Shown: one piece after another, positions 1 through 7,245 of the stretch
Layout of the letters: every line of letters begins with the position of its first letter
How positions within the stretch are numbered: position 1 is the stretch's first letter
Assembly (NCBI GenBank): GCA_964445775.1
Contig: CAYUMH010000041.1
Span: forward strand, 1 to 32,134
DNA from: Terrimonas sp964445775
GTDB lineage: Bacteria; Bacteroidota; Bacteroidia; Chitinophagales; Chitinophagaceae
Direction of reading: 5' to 3'
DNA length: 32,134 bases
The notes under the pieces: generated by a model
What the model was told of the DNA's origin: nothing
What the model saw: the letters and a program-made list of their open reading frames with translations, nothing else
The model's database searches: none
Position numbers and translations under genes: made by a program

Positions 1-62
1 TAAATGCCGTTACAAATTGTGGTACCATATCAAGAAAAGGAACTTTTGTACTGATCAGGTAA
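1..62 (+). CDS. 3' end of a T9SS-sorted (gliding-motility-associated) surface protein, partial
   Basis: The window opens inside a reading frame (codons start at position 3) that encodes NAVTNCGTISRKGTFVLIR and stops with TAA at 60-62. These 19 residues are identical to the last 19 of the protein at 114-4517, so this is the C-terminus of a type B T9SS sorting domain (CHU_C / TIGR04131 family) belonging to a separate upstream gene. Only the end is visible, so its size and other domains are unknown. It is followed after 51 bases by the ATG of the next gene on the same strand, suggesting a tandem pair of related surface proteins. Confidence 0.85.
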   Translation, partial: NAVTNCGTISRKGTFVLIR

Positions 63-67
63 ATGAT
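1..67 (+). repeat. Direct repeat, copy 1 (3' end of surface-protein gene)
   Basis: Positions 1-67 match 4456-4522 at 66 of 67 bases; the only difference is C at 56 against T at 4511, a synonymous Ile codon change. The identity runs through the stop codon and about 5 bases beyond, then ends. The left edge of the repeat lies outside the window. Confidence 0.9.
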
Positions 68-113
68 ATTTTAACTAATATTACAAGCGTAACAGCACTT
101 AACGATTTAAAAG

Positions 114-3100
114 ATGAACCGGATTTCAAAATTTTTTCTTTGTTTTGTTTTGGCTTTATTCTTTGGACTGAGTCTATTTTTCTCCATCTCACAGGTGCAG
201 GCTCAGGTTAATTTAAACAACGGGCTGGTAGCTTACTACCCTTTTAATGGTAACTTTAATGATGAAAGCGGTAATGGCCTCCATGGTGTAGGATTAAATG
301 GTGTAACATTTACTGCTGATAAATTTAACAACCCTAATAGCGCCGTAACTTTTGACGGAATAAACGATTTTATTGAAGTACAGCATTCCGGTCAGCTAGG
401 ACCCAGGAACGCATTTTCATTTGTCGTACAATTTAAAACACCAAACCTGACCAGGGTACAGACATTACTGGCCAGGCGTGAGCGTACTTCCGAACATGAT
501 GCCCAGTTCCAGGTTTTTACAAACTGGACCACTCATCAGGGAGCCGGGTACGCACACGACTTTACCAACAATGCGGTTTGTAACACTGTCATTACCCTAT
601 ACAATAGTTATGTAAGTACCGGAGCCAGTACTATTAAACAAAATACATGGCATTGTTTAATCGGCACATTTGACGGAACTACCCAGAAAATATATTTAGA
701 CGGTGTTTTAATGCAGTCAAAAACTACACCCACCTCATTAATGGATGTCTGCCGTACCATTCCGATGACGATCGGTAAATACCTTAATGGCGCTACCAAT
801 ATTCAAAGCCAGATGTACCAGGGAGATATGGATGAAATCAGAATATATAACAGGGCTCTTAATATAGATGAAGTCACTACACTTTGTCCAAGTCCTTATA
901 TCCCTGCCACTCCTCTTTTCACAGCTCCTGATACAGTTTGTGTCAACAATCCCATCAATATTCAAAATCAATCCACTAATGCTTCTTCTTACTATTGGAA
1001 TTTTTGCGTGGGTGATGTTACTGTTCCTCCTACGGGAACTAATCTTGGCAACCCCGGTAGTAATTTAAGAACACCCGTTTTTATGGACTATGTTTATGAT
1101 AACGGCAATTACTATGGATTTGTTGTAAATCATAACCCTGGTGGTTTAATACGGTTGAATTTTGGCAATAGCCTTTTAAATATACCCACTTCTACCGATC
1201 TTGGCAATTTTGGCGGCATGATACCCAATTCAGGTGAAGGAATACAGGTGGTAAAGAACGAGGGGCGCTGGTACGCTATTATTGTAGCAGGATTTGATGG
1301 AGTGGGCATGCCACCCCGGGTATTGAAAGTTGATTTTGGCGCTAACTTAAACAACCCGGCCCCGGTTGCAACCAACTGGGGCAATATCGGTAATATGTCC
1401 CAGGCGCTGGACCTGGTACTTTTTCAACACAATGGGAACTGGCACGGGCTTACCATTAATGGAGAGAATAATACACTTACACGATTTGACTTTACCAACA
1501 GTTTTAACGCAATACCAACAGCCGTTAATTTAGGTAATATTGGCGGCCTGCAATACCCTGCCGGGTGTTATGCTGTTAATGATAATGGAGAATGGAAGGT
1601 TTTTGTCACCAATGCCGGATCTAATAACACAAATGGCCCGGCTAATTATTCCCTGACGAGATTAGATTTTGGTAACAACCTCACCAACACTCCTGTTGGT
1701 GTAAACCTTGGCAGCCTGGGTGGTATATTACAACACCCAAGAGACCTTAGCATTATAAAAACATGCGATCAGGCTGTTGGTTATCTTATTAATGGAAGGA
1801 ACGGTTATAACCAGTTAATAAAACTGGATTTTAATAAAGATCTGAACAGCGTACCGGTACCCACGGTGATCGGAAATACCGGCGGGCTGAGCTTCCCTCA
1901 CTCTATCTCTAAAATATTCAGAATAGAGAACGACCTGTATAGCTTCATTACAAATGCCAATAACAGCACTATCACGCGTCTGCAGTTCCCCGGTTGTAAC
2001 AATGCTACCATACCCAGCACTACCGCTCAAAACCCGCCGCCTTTTACTTATAATCAACCCGGCACTTATAATATCAACTTAACTGTGGATGACGGCCTGC
2101 CCACACAGGCTTCTTATTGTAAACCAGTTGTAGTACTTGCAGCACCCGCTAAAAACCCTATACAACAACTAACTATTTGTCCCGGACAAACCATTACACT
2201 ACAAAAAAATTTACCATCAAATATCACTTATGCCTGGAGTACCGGGGAAACCACCAGCGCCATAGATGTAACCACTACGGGTGTGTATTGGGTGGACATG
2301 ACACGCTTTGGCTGTACAACCAGGGATAGTTTTAATGTGGTGCACGAAACGGCTGATTTTAGTTTTGTACAGGATGTTTGTAACCCGTTACAGATAACCT
2401 TTGTTAACGAAACACCACAAACCACCGGCATTGCCTGGGATTTTGGCAATGGCACGACCAATAATACAGACAATACTACGACTGTTCTGTACAACAACAC
2501 CGGCAGCTATACCGTTAAAATGGACGTTATTACGGCTACTGGCTGTACACTTAGTATACAAAAAGAACTGATCATTGATATTATCATTGACAGCCTGATC
2601 ATTAACCGCGATACCACCCTTTGTGAGAACAGCACTTTACAGTTAAACAGTTTACCGGCATTAAGTTATTGCTGGTTCCCGGCTACCGGTTTATCGGCCA
2701 CTAATATTGCCAACCCCGTTGCAGTTAACCCTGCAGTACCTACCACTTATTATTTACATGCAAAACGAACCGGTAATAACCTGCTCACGAACGGCGACTT
2801 TTCCCAGGGGAATATTGGCTTTACTTCTTCCTACACGTATAATCAAAGTTCCGGCTGGGACCTCGGTACTTATAATGTAAGTAACAATATCGCCGCCTGG
2901 CACCAATATTTTGCCAATTGCGGAGACCATACCGGCAACAATGGAAACATGTTAATGGCTAACGGGATCCAGTCCGCTAATGTAACATTATGGGAACAGA
3001 CTGTTAATGTAACGCCTAATACGAACTATAGTTTTTCGGCATGGCTACAAAGCTTACAACCTGTCAACCCGGCCAGCATGCAGCTTTATATCAACGGTAT

Positions 3101-4517
3101 TGCTATCGGCAATTCATTTACAGGAACAGCAACAACCTGCCGGTGGGAACAGTTTTTTGTAGAGTGGAATGCTGGCAATAGTACTACAGCAACCCTACGC
3201 CTTGTAAATAATAATATAAACGCTGCGGGCAACGATTTTGCGCTTGACGATCTATCCTTTGCCGAAGTGATCATTTATCGTGATTCTGTTACCCTCCAAA
3301 CAGAAATACCCGTGGTTACTGCCAGCGTAGCCGATGCCACCATTTGTGAGAATGATGATACAGAGTTAAACGCTACCGGTGCACTCACCTATAGCTGGTC
3401 GCCTGCCACTACACTTAATAACAGTCAGCTGGTTAACCCTACCGCTTCTCCCAAAACCACTACTACCTATACCGTTATCGGCACCACCGGTTTTGGCTGT
3501 ACGGCTACCGACCAGGTAACCGTACAGGTTAACCCGGCTCCACTTATCGCCAGTATTACACCAGATACCATTATTTGCAGAAGTAGTTCCCTGCCACTGG
3601 TAGTGAACAGTAATGGATCAGGATTTACCTGGACAAATGCAACCACTTTAAACGACCCAACTATCTATAATCCCGTGGCCACACCCGTACAAAACAGTAC
3701 TAAATACATCGTCACCGTTACTGATGCTATTAACTGCAGCAGTAAAGACTCTGTAACACTTACCTGGAGGCCCGACCCGGTATTCACCATAAATGCCGCA
3801 CAAATCATCTGTGACAGGGATAGCATCAGTTTAAACGCTTCCGGTGGTGAACGCTTTAACTGGCAACCCGCGGCTTCATTAAATAATCACAGTATTGCTA
3901 GTCCAAAGGCTTTTCCCAATACCACCACTACCTACTCGGTAACCATTACCGATACCGTTTGTAACAATGTCGCTAATTTACAAACCACTGTCACTGTAAA
4001 CCCGGTACCGGTAGTTACTGCCATTAAAGACAATGACCTTGATTGCAGCTTTGGTTCTTCGCAACTGACCGCCCAGGGTGCTATCCGTTATAACTGGGCA
4101 CCTGCCACAGGGTTAAACCGAACCAATATAGCCAATCCTGTTGCCAGTCCAATTACCCCCATGCAATACGTGGTTACAGGGTATAACCGTTACGGATGTG
4201 CTGATACAGATACTGTACAGCTAAACATATTAACGACCAATAAAGGTGATAACCTGATGCCCAATGCCTTTACACCCAATAATGATGGCCATAATGACTG
4301 TTATGGTATTAAATACTGGGGCGTAATAGAAAGGGTTGAGTTCAGTATTTACAACCGATGGGGGCAAAGGGTATTTTATACCAACCAGGTGGGCGGATGC
4401 TGGGATGGAAATATCAAAGGTGTTCAACAGGCTTCAGGCGCTTATGTATATATGGTAAATGCCGTTACAAATTGTGGTACCATATCAAGAAAAGGAACTT
4501 TTGTACTGATTAGGTAA
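114..4517 (+). CDS. Multidomain secreted surface protein (LamG, interrupted PKD, Ig-like repeats, jelly-roll module, T9SS C-terminal domain)
   Basis: A 1467-residue cell-surface or secreted protein, probably an adhesin or polysaccharide-binding protein; no catalytic motif was recognised. Residues 1-31 are a signal peptide (basic start, hydrophobic core, ending VQAQ). Residues ~35-255 are a LamG/concanavalin-like domain (GLVAYYPFNG, FDGINDFIEV, DEIRIYNRAL). A PKD fold starts at ~269 (SSYYWNFC) and resumes at ~640 (PGTYNINLTVDDG); between them, ~308-630 hold six propeller-like repeats with [LVI]x[RK][FLV][DNQ]F spaced before LGNxGG. Ig/PKD modules follow at ~683-742 and ~746-822 (WDFGNGT). An Ig-like repeat at ~826-1063 contains a jelly-roll insert (~888-1052, LLTNGDFSQG to DFALDDLSF). 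Four further Ig-like repeats span ~1066-1372. The CHU_C/TIGR04131 sorting domain is at ~1382-1467 (PNAFTPNNDG, IYNRWGQRVF). The ATG is chosen because it gives the signal peptide. No Shine-Dalgarno sequence is visible. Confidence 0.95.
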   Translation: MNRISKFFLCFVLALFFGLSLFFSISQVQAQVNLNNGLVAYYPFNGNFNDESGNGLHGVGLNGVTFTADKFNNPNSAVTFDGINDFIEVQHSGQLGPRNAFSFVVQFKTPNLTRVQTLLARRERTSEHDAQFQVFTNWTTHQGAGYAHDFTNNAVCNTVITLYNSYVSTGASTIKQNTWHCLIGTFDGTTQKIYLDGVLMQSKTTPTSLMDVCRTIPMTIGKYLNGATNIQSQMYQGDMDEIRIYNRALNIDEVTTLCPSPYIPATPLFTAPDTVCVNNPINIQNQSTNASSYYWNFCVGDVTVPPTGTNLGNPGSNLRTPVFMDYVYDNGNYYGFVVNHNPGGLIRLNFGNSLLNIPTSTDLGNFGGMIPNSGEGIQVVKNEGRWYAIIVAGFDGVGMPPRVLKVDFGANLNNPAPVATNWGNIGNMSQALDLVLFQHNGNWHGLTINGENNTLTRFDFTNSFNAIPTAVNLGNIGGLQYPAGCYAVNDNGEWKVFVTNAGSNNTNGPANYSLTRLDFGNNLTNTPVGVNLGSLGGILQHPRDLSIIKTCDQAVGYLINGRNGYNQLIKLDFNKDLNSVPVPTVIGNTGGLSFPHSISKIFRIENDLYSFITNANNSTITRLQFPGCNNATIPSTTAQNPPPFTYNQPGTYNINLTVDDGLPTQASYCKPVVVLAAPAKNPIQQLTICPGQTITLQKNLPSNITYAWSTGETTSAIDVTTTGVYWVDMTRFGCTTRDSFNVVHETADFSFVQDVCNPLQITFVNETPQTTGIAWDFGNGTTNNTDNTTTVLYNNTGSYTVKMDVITATGCTLSIQKELIIDIIIDSLIINRDTTLCENSTLQLNSLPALSYCWFPATGLSATNIANPVAVNPAVPTTYYLHAKRTGNNLLTNGDFSQGNIGFTSSYTYNQSSGWDLGTYNVSNNIAAWHQYFANCGDHTGNNGNMLMANGIQSANVTLWEQTVNVTPNTNYSFSAWLQSLQPVNPASMQLYINGIAIGNSFTGTATTCRWEQFFVEWNAGNSTTATLRLVNNNINAAGNDFALDDLSFAEVIIYRDSVTLQTEIPVVTASVADATICENDDTELNATGALTYSWSPATTLNNSQLVNPTASPKTTTTYTVIGTTGFGCTATDQVTVQVNPAPLIASITPDTIICRSSSLPLVVNSNGSGFTWTNATTLNDPTIYNPVATPVQNSTKYIVTVTDAINCSSKDSVTLTWRPDPVFTINAAQIICDRDSISLNASGGERFNWQPAASLNNHSIASPKAFPNTTTTYSVTITDTVCNNVANLQTTVTVNPVPVVTAIKDNDLDCSFGSSQLTAQGAIRYNWAPATGLNRTNIANPVASPITPMQYVVTGYNRYGCADTDTVQLNILTTNKGDNLMPNAFTPNNDGHNDCYGIKYWGVIERVEFSIYNRWGQRVFYTNQVGGCWDGNIKGVQQASGAYVYMVNAVTNCGTISRKGTFVLIR

Positions 4518-4522
4518 ATGAT
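4456..4522 (+). repeat. Direct repeat, copy 2 (3' end of surface-protein gene)
   Basis: Second copy of the 67-base near-identical segment at the start of the window (one mismatch). It encodes the final strand of the T9SS sorting domain, the stop codon and the first downstream bases. Identity at the DNA level, including silent positions, points to recent duplication or gene conversion rather than protein constraint alone. Confidence 0.9.
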
Positions 4523-4796
4523 TTTGAGCCGGCTTTGATTATACTATTCAATTTTTGTTGTGTTGGCCCCGATAGTAATGTTGTGGGTCGCAGTCTTCAT
4601 GGTTTTGTTGACTATGCAGCGTAAGTACAGTCAGTACACTACAAATATTATTAAACCTGCTCAACAGCATTCTTGGAGTTGAAGTGTGCGACGTCCCGTA
4701 TCCAATACACAAAACCTAAACGGGATTAAAACAAGGGACGATGCCAATAGTTATACAGCTGACAACCATATGTTCATAACTTTATAACCACAATTA
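4518..4796. other. Convergent intergenic region
   Basis: This 279-base spacer lies between two convergent genes and has no convincing open frame. It holds copy A of a dispersed repeat (4557-4604). Further on is a weak 6-bp inverted repeat, TCCCGT at 4694-4699 with ACGGGA at 4720-4725, and a second pair, CGTCCC at 4692-4697 with GGGACG at 4735-4740. Neither is followed by a T-run, so no intrinsic terminator can be called on either strand. Confidence 0.6.
4557..4604. repeat. Dispersed intergenic repeat, copy A
   Basis: This 48-base segment matches 27186-27233 at 41 of 48 positions in the same orientation. The core shared words are TGGCCCC, ATAGTAATGTTG, GGGTCGCA and TCTTCA. Both copies lie in spacers between genes, one beside the convergent junction and one between permeases P10 and P9. 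No terminal inverted repeats or coding capacity could be assigned, so the element type is unknown. Confidence 0.7.
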
Positions 4797-7202
4797 TTAT
4801 TCAGTACGTAAACTTTTTACAGGATTGGCATTTGCTATTTTAAAACATTGTACCGTTATCAGTACAACAGCCAACAAGGTAACCGCAACACCCACCAACA
4901 AGTAAGGGAAAATATTTTGTTCAATACGATATGCATATTGCTGTAACCATTTACTACTGGCCCAATATGCCACCGGCCAGGCAATAATATTGGCAATAAT
5001 TATGAGCCAGGCATATTCTTTAATAAACAAAAAGATAATATTGCGGGTATTGGCGCCCACAATTTTTCTTAATGATATTTCCTTTAACCTGCGGGCCAGG
5101 GTAAAAGATAATACACCAAAAACGCCCAACAATACAATTACCAGGTTTAATGCCGTAGCAATAGCAGAGGCTTTTTGCAATTGCAATTCCGACTGATAAA
5201 TATTTTTAAACCGCTGATCCATAAAAGTATATTCAAACGGCGTATTAGGCGAAAGAGAGGTCCATTGTTTTTGTACCGCGGCAATAGCAGCAGCAATATC
5301 AGCAGTCTGCAATTTAACCGTTATATACCGGTAGCTCGTATTATCTTTTGTATGCAGGAATGCCATAGGGCCAATACCCTGTTGCAATGTTGAGTAATTA
5401 TAGTTTTTAATAACCCCGGCAATAGTGAAAACGGCATCACCCCAGCCGGCAATGGTTACACGTTTTCCAATGGGTTCATCAAAAGCAAGCGCTTTTTGTG
5501 CCGCTTCATTAATTACTATTTCCTGGCTTTTACTTCCTGTTTGATCAAAAAAACTTCCTTCTTTTACCTGCAATTGATAGGTAGAAGCAAAATGTCCATC
5601 AACAGCAGAAGAGGCTATCAATACAGGTGTTTGTGCATTTCCGCCCTCGGGTATTAAGCCAATCATATTAGGTGGTACACGGTCAGGCACTTCAAAAGAA
5701 ACAGTCGCATCTTTAACCATTGGCAGCTGTGTCAGCCCCTGCCGGATAGTCTCCATTTTTTTTACACCCTCAGGAGTCCATTGTTTTGGGAAAGCCGATA
5801 TTACCATTAAGTGCTCTTTATTATAGCCCAGGTCCCTTTTAAACACAAAGGATATTTGTTGTGCTACTACTATGGCACAGATAAACACAATGATGGCCAA
5901 TGAAAACTGTGTAACCAATAAGGACTTCCGGAATAATGTTCCGCCCTTTGTTGCATCCATCTTACCCTTTACAGCATGGGTGAGGTTTTTAGCGCTTAAT
6001 ACCAGGGCAGGATAAAAACCTGCTATTAGTCCTGTAACCAATATCAGGAGCAGCAGTCCAATAATCATTAAAGGACTGAATTGCCAGACAGGAGTTAAGG
6101 AAGCATTTAGTACCTTATCAAATAAAGGAAGTAATAACTGGTAACAGGCTACCGAAATGATGGCTGCTACAAAGCTGATGATCACCGACTCTGCCATAAA
6201 TTGCAGGCAAAGTTGTTTACGCTGACTACCAAATACTTTTCTCAATCCAATCTCTTTCAAACGATAAGAGGAGGTACCTATATTAATATTAATGAAATTT
6301 ATCATTGCCATTAACAATATAAACCCGGCAATGATACTTAATGCCTGCAGCATTTTTGCCACAGCCCCATTATTAGCACTGAGATGATAACTGCTCAAGG
6401 GCGCCAGCTGTACTGTTAAATTATCTTTTATAGCAGGCGCAGTATGTTTTGCCAGTAACTGGCGCATGGGTTGCTGCAGGTCGGCGGCCGTTTTACCCGG
6501 CTGCAGTTCCATTAACCCAATAATGTAAGTATTATTCCAGTCACTCACATAATCCTGGCTTTGAAAAAAACCGTTGCCTTCAAAAGGAACAAAAACAGCA
6601 TAGCCTTTATCGTCTACCAGGTTATTGATGCTGTTAAAAGACATATCCTTCAACACTGCCGATACTATATAGTTTTGTTTTTGCGATGTAGTATTGGAAA
6701 TGGCAATAGTCTCCCCCAATACATCCGTTTTTCCAAACAACTTAAGCGCCAGGGTTTGGGTTACCACAGCCGAGTTGTTATTTACAAAAGCCTGTTGTTT
6801 ATTTCCATGTAAAAGATCAAAACCATACATATCTACGAGGGTCGTATCCCCGATTGCAATATTCTCCTGGAAATGTTTATCGCCGGCAGATACTACATTG
6901 GTAACCGGGTTAAAGCGGTAATAGTTTTTAACCAGTTGAGGGTATTCATCCTTTGCAGCTTTAGCCAGCGGGGCCACGGTTGTTATCTCCAGGCCCATCT
7001 CTTTTACCTTCCAGTCACTTTTTACCAGGTATTGCTGCTCTATATTTGACAATTGTTTATTTACCTGGTATTGCTGAAACACATATACACCAATGAGCAT
7101 GGAGAAGGTAATACCTGCCACCAGGCATAACAGTGTAACGCCTGAAAGCAGCTTATGCTTACGTAAATGTCTTAAAGTTATTTTTATATAGTTCTTCAAC
7201 AT
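4797..7202 (-). CDS. FtsX/MacB-type ABC transporter permease, duplicated form (P1)
   Basis: An 801-residue inner-membrane permease with no nucleotide-binding domain; it would rely on an ATPase encoded elsewhere. TM1 ~19-41, first periplasmic core ~45-280, TM2-TM4 ~283-400, TM5 ~425-450, second periplasmic core ~455-675, TM6-TM8 ~680-790. Cytoplasmic motifs KEIGLRKVFGS (~314) and KEISLRKIVGA (~706) follow TM2 and TM6. It ends NPVKSLRTE. This is the most divergent member: TM2 reads MAMINFININ without the usual Cys, the SYDxxH segment after TM1 is replaced by YQVNKQL, the second-core motif is AGVIKNYN rather than VGVVKDFH, and the WW pair before TM8 is absent. It is the last gene of the array, 43 bases after P2, and converges with the surface-protein gene. 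Start ATG aligns with the family consensus M-x-K-N-Y. Substrate unknown. Confidence 0.95.
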   Translation of the reverse strand: MLKNYIKITLRHLRKHKLLSGVTLLCLVAGITFSMLIGVYVFQQYQVNKQLSNIEQQYLVKSDWKVKEMGLEITTVAPLAKAAKDEYPQLVKNYYRFNPVTNVVSAGDKHFQENIAIGDTTLVDMYGFDLLHGNKQQAFVNNNSAVVTQTLALKLFGKTDVLGETIAISNTTSQKQNYIVSAVLKDMSFNSINNLVDDKGYAVFVPFEGNGFFQSQDYVSDWNNTYIIGLMELQPGKTAADLQQPMRQLLAKHTAPAIKDNLTVQLAPLSSYHLSANNGAVAKMLQALSIIAGFILLMAMINFININIGTSSYRLKEIGLRKVFGSQRKQLCLQFMAESVIISFVAAIISVACYQLLLPLFDKVLNASLTPVWQFSPLMIIGLLLLILVTGLIAGFYPALVLSAKNLTHAVKGKMDATKGGTLFRKSLLVTQFSLAIIVFICAIVVAQQISFVFKRDLGYNKEHLMVISAFPKQWTPEGVKKMETIRQGLTQLPMVKDATVSFEVPDRVPPNMIGLIPEGGNAQTPVLIASSAVDGHFASTYQLQVKEGSFFDQTGSKSQEIVINEAAQKALAFDEPIGKRVTIAGWGDAVFTIAGVIKNYNYSTLQQGIGPMAFLHTKDNTSYRYITVKLQTADIAAAIAAVQKQWTSLSPNTPFEYTFMDQRFKNIYQSELQLQKASAIATALNLVIVLLGVFGVLSFTLARRLKEISLRKIVGANTRNIIFLFIKEYAWLIIIANIIAWPVAYWASSKWLQQYAYRIEQNIFPYLLVGVAVTLLAVVLITVQCFKIANANPVKSLRTE

Positions 7203-7245
7203 ATACTATAAATTTATTGTCAAGTTTTATACTGCCTTATCGGTA

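Noticed and set aside
17..211. 64-codon plus-strand frame at the window start
   Set aside because: It overlaps the end of the upstream gene and the signal-peptide region of the 114-4517 gene in another frame and resembles nothing known.
4564..4604. Dispersed repeat as a fragment of a coding sequence
   Set aside because: Differences between the two copies are not confined to third positions in any frame (an Arg/Trp and a His/Arg change in the best one), and no longer open frame surrounds either copy.
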